The notes under the pieces are model-generated. The model had not been told where the DNA came from. It saw only the letters and a list, made by a program, of their open reading frames with translations, and did no database searches. Below, in pieces: positions 46,961 to 57,931 of a stretch of 64,000 nt of DNA (its first letter is position 1; the number at the start of each line of letters is the position of its first letter). The stretch is from Mactromeris polynyma (Eukaryota > Mollusca > Bivalvia > Venerida > Mactridae). Position numbers and translations under genes: made by a program. The stretch spans positions 16,988,001-17,052,000 of the forward strand of contig JASFXZ010000016.1 of assembly GCA_032209605.1 (NCBI GenBank). The letters are read 5' to 3'.

Positions 46961-47965
46961 CCCTGGAAGTACAATACATGCATTCAGCGACACAATGATC
47001 GCATTCTATGCTAAGTCTTTTCTAGATAATTTGAAGTGGGGGATTTGAACATTGAGAATATCTTATCGGGGTTTTAGTGTAAACTATAGTAACTTTGTAG
47101 TTTTCGTGGAGAAGCAGTTGCAAATTGATTTTGCACCAAAACCCTTGATGTTACCTGACACTGTATGCGTGCTAGATAGATTCTGTTCACAGGGGAGATG
47201 TTACCCAGATTTCATATCCAGAGCTATGAAAAGATAGGATGTCAAAATAATGACAGCTTTGTTAAAGGTTATGACTCAGATATTACAGCAGACCAGAACT
47301 AATGCATTTTTCAACAATCAACAAAGACATGAGATAAGAAATATGTATAAACATATATTTAAAAATCCATGATGATATTTTAACAGGGTTCGAATCAATT
47401 AATCTCCCATTAAACAGTTACCATTCAGTCTTTACCTAAACATCCACAATATAATGAGTAATTTTTGTGAGGATTTTTTTTCCCGCTATTTTTGCATGTT
47501 ACATTCGCAAAAATTAACTTTTCTGGATAATTCTATGTAGTCGCATATCTTGTTGGTAGTTCTGACTTTATGACCGACTTAAATATCCTATGTTGATGTT
47601 AATGAAGAAAACCTCTTGGTCAAATAACTAATTAGAAAAAAAACTCCTTTTATGGTTAAAAGGGACAGCCCAAGTTTGCAATGTGTTAGAATATCTGCCA
47701 TGAGCGCTATAAAGCATGGCTGACATTTTAAACTAAATGAATTTACTGTCTAAATTTCAGTATGAAAAAAACTTCAACACTGGTTACTGATATTTTTTTT
47801 TTTTGTATTGTCTAGCAGATAAATCTGTTTGATGTACGAACTGTGACATTCATAGTGCAAGAAACACGGTGTTGTCACACGTTTTTTTGTCATGATATTT
47901 AGTTCTATCACACCGTTAGTGTTGGACTTTGTACTGTGAAAGATATGAAAGCAAAACTAGCGTAT
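46961..47965. other. Intronic stretch, nothing assignable
   Basis: AT-rich. Frames of 60 or so codons near 46857-47237 partly cover the SINE fragment and are not genes. Confidence 0.35.
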
Positions 47966-48136
47966 CTGCAGATAATAAGACCACCATTGGGAACCTTGTA
48001 AACTGGTCTTCTTATTGAGGTGGTCTTAATATTGAGGTTGAATAAAGAGCAAAACAGTGAAAATGGACTTGAAAATTGTGTTCTTAATTTTGAGGTGGTC
48101 TTATTATTGAGGTGGTTTTTAAGTGAGGTTTTACTG
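47966..48136 (-). mobile_element. Family A, copy 3: pogo-like MITE, left end truncated
   Basis: AATAAGACCACCATTGGGAA, ACTGGTCTTCTTATTGAGG, AGAGCAAAACAGTGAAAATGG and TAAGTGAGGTTTTACTG|TA. The outer ~10 bases of the left terminus are missing (GTATCTGCAG precedes). Confidence 0.7.
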
Positions 48137-48267
48137 TACATAAAGAACTAGATAGTATTGTCTTGCTTTTACCCTGATTAAACGCTCTACATTAAAGATT
48201 TATAACGGCTACAGGAAATGTATATATGCTTGTGCATTAGGAAATTTGATTCCAACTTTGTATTGTG

Positions 48268-48334
48268 AGTTTGTCTTTTTTTATATGCAGGTATCAATGT
48301 CTTAATTGCTTTTTCTTCTATTTTCAGGTGAGTG
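48268..48334 (+). promoter_or_regulatory. Candidate recursive splice site 2 (double acceptor-donor junction)
   Basis: CTTCTATTTTCAG|GTGAGT at 48327/48328 is a second juxtaposed acceptor-donor with a long pyrimidine tract and a TCTTAAT branch-like sequence about 25 bases upstream. A further acceptor-donor, TTTTATATGCAG|GTATCA, lies 37 bases earlier (48290/48291). The main site is 24.4 kb after candidate 1 and shares its GTGAGTGT donor context. Confidence 0.5.
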
Positions 48335-48464
48335 TTGATCAAACTAATTGTCAGGTGTATCAAGACACAAATGTGCAAGTCATGGTGTATCATGGAATTG
48401 CAAGATAATTGTTTATCTTAGTGGAAAGCTAGTGCTTCTAAACTCTTCTGTACAGGGTACCATT

Positions 48465-48730
48465 GAGGGCTGGTTCCACTTGTAGCATCTACTTCTATGT
48501 GTCAGTCATGGAACCAGACAGGTTTGATTCTACATGTATGGTACCAGTCTAGAAAATTTTCTATGCTTCCATGTGCCGGTCAAGGAACCAGTCAGGTTTG
48601 AGTCCCCATGTAGGGAACCAGTCTAGAAAATATTCTATGCTTCTATGTGACGGTCAGGGAACCACTCAGATTTGATGTAGGGTACCAGTCTGTAAAAAAA
48701 GTCTATGCTTCTTTGATAGGAACCGGCTGA
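48465..48730 (+). repeat. ~70-74-bp tandem repeat, 3.5 diverged copies
   Basis: CTATGCTTCCATGTGCCGGTC, CTATGCTTCTATGTGACGGTC and earlier CTACTTCTATGTGTCAGTC lead units containing AAGGAACCAGTCAGGTTTGA, ATGTAGGGAACCAGTCTAGA and AAATTT. Confidence 0.75.
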
Positions 48731-48767
48731 CATAAGGCAGTGTTTTCAGTGGATAGTGTTGACAACT

Positions 48768-48826
48768 GACCCATTTTACACTTGACCCATTTTACATTTG
48801 ACCCATTTTCATTTGACCCATTTTAC
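48768..48826 (+). repeat. ~16-bp tandem repeat, 4 copies
   Basis: TTGACCCATTTTACAC-type units: TGACCCATTTTA occurs three times, with one TGACCCATTTTC. Confidence 0.75.
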
Positions 48827-49295
48827 TCTCTGGTGTTGGAATATAAAGTGTGCATAAATTTGAAAATAGCGTCCAAATAACACAAAGTTAACAAAAAAGA
48901 GACAAATATAATTGCAACATACTTTAAATTTGGATTGCCCCCTCCACCCTTATCGAGTGTTTACAGAAATACTCGTAAATATCACTGGAATGCAGGAATA
49001 AACAGCTACAGCTATGTGTCCTCTTTTATCAGTAAAAAGCTCCCTCAAAATATACGAACAGGTTATCATAGGTCATTATACAACTCCGATATTTTATAGA
49101 TATCATATTGTCTTATCTGGTGTGAAACACGTACTAGATAGCATTTACACCTTTGTGCGTTTGTTACAATATTGTAGAATCGAGGCAAGAAAATTGTGAC
49201 TGTTTATTAATACAATTGTCCTGAAAATCACAAATAGTAATTACAAAATAGACCTAAATTAACGGAATTTTTTTATAACCTGATTGAAGTACTTC

Positions 49296-49420
49296 ATTTA
49301 TATTTCTTTGGGTTAAATGTATTTTATTTATATTTCTTTGGGTTAAATGTATTTTATTTATATTTCTTTGGGTTAAATGTATTTTATTTATATTTCTTTG
49401 GGATAAATGTATTGTTTATG
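49296..49420 (+). repeat. 30-bp tandem repeat, 4 copies
   Basis: TATTTCTTTGGGTTAAATGT followed by ATTTTATTTA is repeated from 49301 at 30-base steps. The last unit has GGGATAAA. Confidence 0.85.
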
Positions 49421-49435
49421 GTATTGGAGAAAGGC

Positions 49436-49690
49436 ATACCATAAATTCACTGTCCGTCTGTATGAACTAGTGCGTTCGTCCATCCGTCTGTCCGTCTCAC
49501 CCATATATGTTTTATGGGATCCTTATGAAACTTAACACAAACATAAAGCTAGATAATTGTGCTACATGCAAGAATCAGTTATGTTCCTCCAAGGTCAAGG
49601 TCACTAGAAAGTGCAAGAGGTGATCAGCCAATGAAAACATGTTTTAGAAAATAGCGACCAATAGGCATAGTGTTCACAATAGCAGTATGG
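49436..49690 (+). repeat. Dispersed repeat with CCGTCTGTCCGTCT and AAGGTCAAGGTCAC motifs
   Basis: CTGTCCGTCTGTATGAACTA, CATCCGTCTGTCCGTCTCAC, CATATATGTTTTATGGGATCC, TTATGAAACTTAACACAAAC, GTCAAGGTCACTAGAAAGTG and GCCAATGAAAACATGTTTTA. This combination is characteristic of a widespread bivalve interspersed repeat as I remember it. Parts recur at 11346-11560 and 33897-33966. Confidence 0.45.
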
Positions 49691-49764
49691 AAAATATAAA
49701 TTCTATTTTGGTATCAAACTCAAACAAGTGCTGAAAATATCATCATGCAGATTTGGTTGTAGAG

Positions 49765-49962
49765 CAAGGATTTTTCAAATAGGGGTCTTGGACCCTCATG
49801 TTTGAATAAATAGGGGCCCTTAGTAAATTTCAGGGTCCCAGATATGCAGTTTATACAAGTTTAGTTTAGTGGTCCCAGGGATGCACAGTAAGTTGAAAAT
49901 AGGAGTCCATAGAAAGAAAAGGGAGTCGGGGACTCAAGATTTCTGCATCAGGGAAATCCCTG
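49765..49962 (+). mobile_element. Family D, copy 4
   Basis: CAAGGATTTTTCAAATAGGGG, TTGGACCCTCATGTTTGAAT, GGGTCCCAGATATGCAGTTT, AGTGGTCCCAGGGATGCACA, AATAGGAGTCCATAGAAAGA and GGGAAATCCCTG. Confidence 0.6.
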
Positions 49963-50640
49963 ATGGAGTATGTAGAATATGCTCACTTCTGACCAAGTCT
50001 CGTCATCAAAGTTTGTGTAAATCAAAATGTCCTGATATTAAGTCTATTAGCTCTCGGTCTTGTGATAACTTTGTCAGTTTTATATTGTCCATAATCTCTT
50101 GTCTATGTTTGTATTTAGGTTGTTTTATTCACAGACAATTTACGGCATATTTCTGTTTCTAGGCTATTTACTGTGTCGTTTGGTATTTTAGTTATTTTAC
50201 TACGATGTAGTTAATAACCTCGTGAGAACCGTTAGTTGTGATTTTCTGTCTAATGCAGCTTGTCACCCGTCCAAGTTTGTGTGTCTAGTTCAAGTATTTA
50301 GAAGGGTTGTTCACAAAGTTTGTAGGCTGGTTTTTGGTGGTTTATATATTACGTCTCTGTGACCTAAAATCCCTATACTATGAAGTTATCATAAGTTTTC
50401 ATGATGGCATTTTCACAAGATGTATTGATATTTAAATATATGCTGATATGATCTAACAAATGTATTAATTACTTACAGGCTTGATTTTAGTCCAACCGCA
50501 AAATATCTTGACGACCCTCGTTGATCGTTTTAAAGTATCATACTGATAGAACTCTAGATATTACACACTTTAACCAGATTTTGATTCTGCTGCACATTGA
50601 TGTCAGATCTGTTTTTGCAATATTACTGATAACGAAAGAT
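49963..50640. other. Intronic stretch, nothing assignable
   Basis: AT-rich. A ~97-codon frame starting inside the family D copy is not a gene. Confidence 0.3.
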
Positions 50641-50697
50641 AGGAATGCCATTTTTAAGTGTTTAGCATTATAAACAAGTTCTGAACTGTATAATAAG

Positions 50698-51010
50698 CTT
50701 CCAAGGCGGAAGTGGGATGTTGAAGGTTCAAATCCGTGTAGGGGTGTGTTCTGATGTGGCCATTTGCTGAGCCACAAGCTACTTAAATAATGATCACCAC
50801 GTGCCTACCTGCCTGGTGTCTGGCATTAAAGGATGGAAATCAGGAGGTATTAGTATTAATTAAGACTTTATTTCGAGAGAGGCTGCACATTTGGGACAAC
50901 CCAATCTTCTATGTGGTCCTCAACAAGTAAAAGTGCTCAGAAAGTAGGTGTCTCATAAGTCAGGCTGGCCCTTTAAGCAAGGGTGACACTATAATAAATG
51001 AACACTTATA
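50698..51010 (+). mobile_element. Family H, copy 1: probable SINE with tRNA-like head
   Basis: GAAGGTTCAAATCCGTG at 50724-50740 includes GGTTCAAATCC, a perfect Pol III box B. The 3' part (GTGCTCAGAAAGTAGGTGTC, TCATAAGTCAGGCTGGCCC, TTTAAGCAAGGGTGACACTA, TAATAAATGAACACTT) is repeated in inverted orientation at 52843-52925. Box A is not clear. Confidence 0.5.
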
Positions 51011-51221
51011 TACATGTATATTGATGTTAGTATATTCAGACACTCAACGTTTACTGGAGATATAGGAGGATCAGAAACAATTTCCTTCGGCCTAATTTAC
51101 CTTTAATTACCCTATGTGACATCCTGAAGTATTATACATCTTTAACTTCCAGATACATTACATGTTGTGGTAACTATTTCATCCTCATTATTTTATGTCC
51201 GCATGTTTTTTGTATCAATAA

Positions 51222-51405
51222 GACAGTCCTTAAAAAATTGTTTGTTTTGCATAAACCTACCAAGCAAAATTGGGTAGGTATGCAGGTAATGATTTCTTTT
51301 TTAATAGTTTATATGGTCATGCTAGTGTTAAAACTCTGCCCCCAAAAATTAGAAAACATAATTGACCTCCCTTTCGTTTTGTTTAACATTTTAAAGTTTA
51401 AGTCT
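51222..51405 (+). mobile_element. Family F, copy 5 (diverged)
   Basis: CAGTCCTTAAAAAATTGTTTG, TTTGCATAAACCTACCAAGC, AAAATTGGGTAGGTATGCAGG and TGCCCCCAAAAATTAGAAAA, ending near TTGTTTAACATTTTAAAGTTT, the inverted partner of the left end. Confidence 0.45.
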
Positions 51406-51850
51406 GAGTTTCAGTCTTAAAATGTTTGTGAATAAGGCCCCTAAACTTGCACTTAGTTTAGGGGTTTTGAAGAGCCTGGTAACAGGCTTTAACCCATGAT
51501 GGGATTACAAACTGTTGACACCTTTGATCAGATGTTTCTGTGATTGAATGCCACACATTTTACTGTACATAGAAAGTAGAGCATTTTTGAACAATCACTA
51601 AGATATTACCTATTATCCCGAGATCTACACTTGATATTACTGATGATAAATGTAGAATTACAACAGAGAATCTGTGAGTTAGTGCGGTATGATTTACTAG
51701 GAATCTCTGCTATTGTGACGCTATCTCCTATAGGAAGCAATTTAGTGTAGTAGTTTATATACACAATATCCCATAGAGATTACAAGAGATCTTGCAAATG
51801 TAATATTAATTATTTTGTTGATATCAATCCACTAGAGATGAAGGGATGAT

Positions 51851-52040
51851 CTTGACTTTGTTATACAGTACAGTTTGTTATGGTTATCTGGACTTAGTTA
51901 TACAGTACAGTCTGTTCCTGGTCTTGCCACGGTGAAATTGACTTTATTATGCAGTCTGGTTGTCATGGTGATTTTAACTTATTTATGCATTATAGTTGTC
52001 ATGGTGATTGTGACTTTCTTATGGTACAGATCTGTGTCGA
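51851..52040 (+). repeat. Degenerate ~45-bp tandem repeat, 4-5 copies
   Basis: TTGACTTTGTTATACAGTAC, TGGACTTAGTTATACAGTAC, TTGACTTTATTATGCAGTCT, TTAACTTATTTATGCATTAT and GTGACTTTCTTATGGTACAG, each after a GGTTATC/GGTGA lead, at 40-50 base intervals. Confidence 0.6.
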
Positions 52041-52101
52041 TCTGCTCTTGGTGTAAAATATTTAGGCTGATTAATTGTATGAGTCTTGATTGGGACTTCA
52101 T

Positions 52102-52233
52102 GTCAAGGTCATGAAGAGTTTTTGTCAAGGTCATGAAGAGTTTTTGTCAAGGTCATGAAGTATTTTTGTCAAGGTCATGATGTGTTTTTGTCAAGGTCAT
52201 GAAGTGATTTTGTCGAGGTCATGAAGTGTTTTC
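52102..52233 (+). repeat. 22-bp tandem repeat, 6 copies
   Basis: GTCAAGGTCATGAAGAGTTT followed by TT is repeated every 22 bases, later units reading GAAGTATT, GATGTGTT, GAAGTGAT. Confidence 0.85.
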
Positions 52234-52842
52234 AAGAACAACATCAGAACTTGAAGGTCAATATCACTGTTGATAAAACAGTGACCTAGTAATTATTTCA
52301 AATCAGTGTTTCTAGTAATTAGTAAAAATATAAGAATGTATATCTATAGCAAGGTATGATGTGCTAACATTCAGAATCGTTATAATATTCAGTGATCATG
52401 TTTATACTCTGTATATACATTAATTGATATAATATGGTTGTGAGGGGCGATAAAAAGTGCTTTCCATTCATTCGGAGATTATTTATAGGATATAAAAGTG
52501 AGATATGTTCCTCCTTCCTACAATATTCTGATATTACAACTTGTAAACACAATTAATACTGTGCTTCCAGGAGACGGCAGGTATTCAAGGCTAAATAATA
52601 ATGTAAATAATAATCGTTAGGCTTGCTTTTTCTTCCTCCCACCTGGAGAGTTTTACATTCTGTGGTATTCGGTGTTGATTTCGATTTAAGTTATTCCAAA
52701 GGTAAATGGGGTTATGCAGAATGGTGAGAATTTTGGATCTCGGATGTATAACATATTTTTTGTTTTTAGTGGATAGATAGGTAGATCTTTTCTTTCAGAC
52801 TTATGCTAAGTGCACATTGTTGCAAAAATGAAAGTAAAGTAT
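52234..52842. other. Intronic stretch, nothing assignable
   Basis: AT-rich, no family recognised. TTTTCTTTCAG at 52788-52798 is acceptor-like but no exon follows. Confidence 0.3.
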
Positions 52843-52990
52843 AGTTAAGTGTTTATTTGCTATAGTGTCGCCCCCTTCTTAAAGGGCCAGCCATTTCTGA
52901 CTTATGAGACATCTACTTTCTGAGCACCAATTTCTATCCTTCCACCACACTATGACATCCAGCGTGCTTCGACCAGGATTCAAATTCAAG
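52843..52990 (-). mobile_element. Family H, copy 2
   Basis: On the - strand it reads GTGCTCAGAAAGTAGATGTC, TCATAAGTCAGAAATGGCTG, GCCCTTTAAGAAGGGGGCGA, CACTATAGCAAATAAACACT, matching copy 1's tail. Upstream, TTTGAATCCTGGTCGAAGC may be a decayed box B. Confidence 0.5.
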
Positions 52991-53010
52991 TTACTATGTA
53001 CTTTTGTGTA

Positions 53011-53187
53011 CAGTAAAATCTCACTTAAAGACCACCTCAATAATAAGACCACCTGATATTAATAACACAATTTTCAAGATTATTTTCACTGTTTTGCTCT
53101 TCATTTAACCTCAATATTAAGACCACCTCAAAAAGAAGACCAGTTTTCAAGAGTCCCAAGGGTGGTCTTATTATTGATGTTTTGCTG
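53011..53187 (+). mobile_element. Family A, copy 4: pogo-like MITE
   Basis: CAGTAAAATCTCACTTAAAG to TTATTGATGTTTTGCTG with TA outside both ends. Interior ACCACCTCAATAATAAGACC, TTTTCACTGTTTTGCTCTTC, AAAAAGAAGACCAGTTTTCA. Confidence 0.75.
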
Positions 53188-53919
53188 TAATTACTATTCC
53201 TTTTGGTTAAATATATTCATTTTGTTAAAAAACTGAATTAAATACAAATTTAATGCGGTAAATTTCATATATGTGGTGTTTAATCTTCAGTATTTCGTAA
53301 TTTGAGATCCACAGTGGAAATAAGGTAATAGGACATTTCTTTTTTGGGTGATATAGTTAAAAAAATAAGAAAAAAATAAAATATTGTTGGCAAAAGTTCT
53401 GACATATCTGTGAACATCTCTGGACTGTAGTGATGGCTTTGCCCCAATCTCCCATGAAATAACAGTTTAATATTAAATATTTGAAAGCACCAGTCTCTCA
53501 TAAACACAATTTGCTGTTATATTCAATGTTGTATGCTAATAAAAACATCTAGTGAATTCAGGATATGTAAAGATTGCCAAGAAAACGAAACAGTGCTTGA
53601 TATAAAATCTTGGCTCGTATTCCAGATGTGTAAAATCTTTATGAATCATTTTGTCTGAGAAGAAATCCAAGCGAGTACATAGAGTGTAGTATACTGTTCT
53701 CTGTCCCTGTCTGTGTGAGATATGGCAGTATCGGATTTAAGAATTGGAATTTCTGAATGAACTCCTATGTGTTAATTTACTGCATGGTGTTGTGTATAGG
53801 ACAGGAGGTAGTTGTCTGGTGCTCTGAAACTGTATAGTTCTGTTCAACAAGTTTAAGCCGTGGGAGACTGTAATGATTTCTCTCCCTTTATCCCTTATAG
53901 AGTTCTCTCCCTTTATATT

Positions 53920-53990
53920 TAGAAGGAATGAGTAAATTATTCCAGGGAACGCCACATGCACAAGACAACGGCTCCCCATACATACCTGGG
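53920..53990 (-). repeat. Dispersed repeat fragment shared with the segment at 31800-31850
   Basis: On the - strand GTATGTATGGGGAGCCGTTG, TCTTGTGCATGTGGCGTTCC, CTGGAATAATTTACTC. The first two parts correspond to GTGGGGAGGTATTGTCTTGT, GTATGTGGCGTTCCC at 31808-31838. Confidence 0.45.
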
Positions 53991-54150
53991 GGAGAGAAAC
54001 AATAATCTACAAAATATTAGGCACTGCGGACATGCAAGGATTAAAATATGTGGGAATAGGTGTCCAAAGAATCGATGGTCAAATCAACTATAATAATAAC
54101 TAATAAAAAAATATGAGACAAAAAATATAGTTTACCTGTCAATTTTTACT

Positions 54151-54200
54151 CGGTCTGTTGTCGGCACCATTGATTCGGTCTGTTGTCGGCACCATTGATT
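54151..54200 (+). repeat. 25-bp exact direct duplication
   Basis: CGGTCTGTTGTCGGCACCAT followed by TGATT occurs twice in immediate tandem without change. Confidence 0.85.
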
Positions 54201-56397
54201 TAGTTGTGATGTTTTGTTAAGGGATTGTTATCTGTTGCTACTTGTGTGACAGTAAGGAGATACCATAGAAGCTGCAGTGTTGCTGTGATCGCTGGTTGAC
54301 ATTTTAAGTCTAGCACGTTGCTATTTTTAGAAACGTATTTTGGTATCACAGGCACTTCTAGCAAAGGTCAACAGGTGATTTGCGCTACTTATGTGTAAGG
54401 CATCTGTGTCAATCAATTTGATACGGTGAGTTGTTGTAATATGAAGATAGTTGATATCATCTCGTAGATCATGTGATACAGTAGATTCTTTCGTTTTTGC
54501 TAATATTCGCAAATGTGCTGAGTTTGCTAATTCATAATTGAAGCGATTCATTATATCTAATATTGATAAATGATCTGTACTCATTAGTGCCTGATTAGAA
54601 TAAAGTTTTGCTTTCAAAATATATACCTAAGCTCACTAATAACTGTCTCACTAGTTTTAAAACCTTGCTAATAGTTCCATCTGCAAGAAAATTTCTCACT
54701 TTTCTGAATAAGAGTATTTTGTTGAAAATATACGACTATCTGTATACCTTTAAGGAGTGTGTAGAACAAGGTATTCCTTACTCAATTGTTCCGTATAGAG
54801 ACGTATTTAGGAAAGATTTATTACGTAAAAGCTTTCTGAGAATCTTTTATCAAATTAGAATCTGATTTACTTGGAATGCTTCAATTTTTATTAGTGCCAA
54901 TATTTTGTTTTTGTCTTCGCTATATTCCTTTGGCAAATATTTCATATCTTTGATTTCCGCAGGGATGTAATGTCTCTCAGTCTTGAGTTAAATTTGGGTA
55001 TATTCATAGTTTAGATCTTTATTAATGGGTGCAGATTTGGGTTATATGTCTGAGGTTCTGTTTTGACATTTCTGATTTGAAAAAGAGATTGTAAATGTGC
55101 TTTGTAATATTTAAATGTTTCTTCTCCACAATATATTCATATCATAAAAATATGTACAAATCACAGGGCATTACAATATAAACTAGTTGAAAAAAAATGG
55201 TCAGCACAATTCGGAGGTTAAGATTTGTTGTGCAACATAAAAAGATGTTATGAATGCTGAATCATGGTCACTCCAGATCCAAAATGGATTTCGGTAAATT
55301 CACAGAAATTCAGTGGGTTTCGGCAAGGTAACATACCCTTTATCTAAAGGTTAACCAATCCATGTCAAGGTTACAAATGTTGTTCGGTTGAAGAGAAATT
55401 GCCTTGGTGGTTAGCGTAAGATTTGATTGGTTAACACAACACTGATATGCAAATAACAAAACCATGTTAGTACAGCTGCACCGAAAAACATTAAAACAAG
55501 TTACATTTTGTATAATTATACATTATACAAAAAGAATAGCACAAATAAGGGCTAATCAGCCCCTTATTTCCATTGTGGACATCAATGTATCATTCTACTA
55601 CAAAGATACTTAATGCTTGTATAATGTGAGGGGTCATGTTATAATCACACAAGCATCGAAAGTCCATCTTTAAATTTTGCAGAAATATAATTTATGTCTC
55701 TTTACGAATATCCATGAATGGTAGGTAAATATTGATCAGACGACAGTTAATTCTCTGACAGTGCAATAAAGTTAATAATATCCTGTGATGCTTAAATCTA
55801 TCAATAATCACTAGCGTTAGTGTGCATTATTTTCCTGCGGCAATGTGAGACTTTGGCGGAAAACTGGTGTAACTCTCCTTCGCCTGAACGGAGCTATGCT
55901 ATTTTTGCGCCAAATCCAGTTCTTATGGTTGTACGGTACATTGTTTTAAGTCCAAGTATTGTTAATTAAATGCTTTGAGGATGATAATTTCCTGATCGTA
56001 AATTTCTGAGATGTGTTTTTCCCGGTTTTGGAACAAAACTGTTGTCACCCGGTCACTGTAAAAATGCAGTTACAATAATTATGCACAAATCCATCATTTT
56101 GATGTAAACTCTAAAATTGATAATGCATACATTCAAGTACGTCATGCATTAACAATCAGTTATTTTAGTTCGATGTTCTAACCCTAAACAATACCTTTGA
56201 TGTATTTAATCAGTAATTAGTATCTCTAATTAACACTGAGAATTGTAGGTGATACATTTATGACACTTCCTACAGTATCTATATGACAGTTTGCTACACG
56301 TTGTCGTAGTAACATGTTCCCCTTCATGTAGGTATTTCCTGTTTTTGTTCGTAATTGTTCATTTTTATGATGAATATAAATACCATTTAGTAAAATA
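54201..56397. other. Intronic stretch with two unexplained frames, otherwise nothing
   Basis: A 95-codon - strand frame (54617 to 54327) and an 86-codon + frame (54608-54865) meet head to head. Both have balanced composition (for instance SHDLRDDINYLHITTTHRIK on -, SIVPYRDVFRKDLLRKSFL on +), but neither starts on ATG nor matches a family I know. They may be relics of an old mobile element. The rest is AT-rich. Confidence 0.25.
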
Positions 56398-56569
56398 CAG
56401 TAAAACTCAACTTAAGGCCCTTCTCAATAATAAGACCACCTCAAAATTATGAACACATTTTTCAACTTGATTGTCCCTGTTTAACTCTATATTCAACCTC
56501 AATATAAAGAAGACCTTAATGAGAAGACCAGAAGGTCCAAAGGGTGGTCTTATTATTGAGGTTTTACTG
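56398..56569 (+). mobile_element. Family A, copy 5: pogo-like MITE
   Basis: CAGTAAAACTCAACTTAAGG to TATTGAGGTTTTACTG with TA on both sides. Interior CAATAATAAGACCACCTCAA, CTATATTCAACCTCAATATA, AATGAGAAGACCAGAAGG. 172 bp. Confidence 0.75.
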
Positions 56570-57694
56570 TATTTATTAATCTGTCTTATTTACATATTTT
56601 CAATGAACGTGGGACTATATATCAATTCATCATGTTGTAATCGTCCACAAATGATTTAACTTGGGATGAGATTCTGTGGTTTAAGGTTATATCTCGATTC
56701 ACTTATTGTTAGGTATTTTACCTAAGTTGTGTAGGTGTCACACGATGGAAAACTCCCAAAATGTTTCAAAAGAAATCAGTTTTTTGTGGTAGATTTTTAA
56801 ATTTTCATGTGTCAGCTTTAATGGCGATAATATTATGTTTTGCATAACATTTTTTAGAAGCATTCAGTTGTCACTCGGGCTGCAGGTGATTATCGTAATG
56901 CTTACATCACTTTAAAAGTATTCTATTGAATAAAATACATTCCTTCACGAACGTATTTGAAGAGACTTATTAAAAAACGTACCCATCATGCCATGTTAAA
57001 ATGGCTGTCAATGTCGAGTTAACAGATTGCAATGATTCTCAGATATGATTATTGTATTTTACTTTTCGTACTTTTTGTACTCTGTAGCCCCTTAAATAAT
57101 TGCCGCAAACAAAACTCTTGCCAATTTTTTATGTTCTGAAGTAATTTGCGTCCTTGGTGTATGCATGCACTGATGCATTGTGGTAATGCACCTTATTTCT
57201 CCTTATATGGTAATCATAGGTTTAATCAGTTTTCATTGACAGATGTGGTTAAAGAATGTACGCTCAATCATGTGATTATTACTTTCAAAATATAATTATC
57301 ATGTCTTTACTTCAAGGATGATCAAATGTTTATTTATGGAGATGTGTCTGGTAAATGATACTAGAACATTTATGTTATCAATATGGGTGCAGAAATATTA
57401 ATTTACTAAAGGTAGTTATGTACATAATGACATAATGCTGCACGCTCGCTGTCTCAGTTCAATGTAGTCTGGTCTAGTTCTCCTCGACAATTAGTTATTT
57501 GTCGAGACAGACGAAACTCCTTTTTTTTTACTCGAACGACAAAAAAGCGTCCCGTGGAAATGTTTTTTGCGGACAAAATCTGTCTTCTAATTAAGGACAG
57601 GCGAAGGACAAATCTATTATAATGGTTTGCATGCAGGTCTGCATTTAGACTGGCCCTCGTTCAACAAGGAATTCAGTCGGTTTAATGGGAATTT
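56570..57694. other. Intronic stretch, nothing assignable
   Basis: No repeat family recognised. Slightly richer in CG dinucleotides around 57475-57560. Confidence 0.3.
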
Positions 57695-57931
57695 GAGCAC
57701 TGCTACGGGATTTACAACCTCTTCTGTAAGTGACGTCATTTCAAGAAAATGCATCATGTGATGACACTATTTGCAAGCAGGAAACAATATTTACTCCATA
57801 TAGTCACTTCATTTTCATATTGCCATATGGGGCAAATATTGCTTACTGTAAGTACATGGTGACGTCACATGTGACATTTTCTGGCAATGAGGTCACTTAA
57901 AGAAGAGGTTGGAAATCGTACAGCGGCGCTC
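57695..57931 (-). mobile_element. Family C, copy 2: palindromic MITE, possible ATTT duplication
   Basis: GAGCACTGCTACGGGATTTA, CAACCTCTTCTGTAAGTGACG at the left and AGAAGAGGTTGGAAATCGTA, CAGCGGCGCTC at the right. It is in reverse orientation to copies 1 and 3. ATTT stands directly outside both ends (57691-57694, 57932-57935). The interior has GGAAACAATATTTACTCCAT and CATATGGGGCAAATATTGCTT. 237 bp, the most complete copy. Confidence 0.7.

Noticed and set aside
49296..49420. CRISPR-like direct repeats (here and in other arrays)
   Set aside because: Repeats are head to tail without unique spacers, in animal intronic DNA. They are minisatellites.
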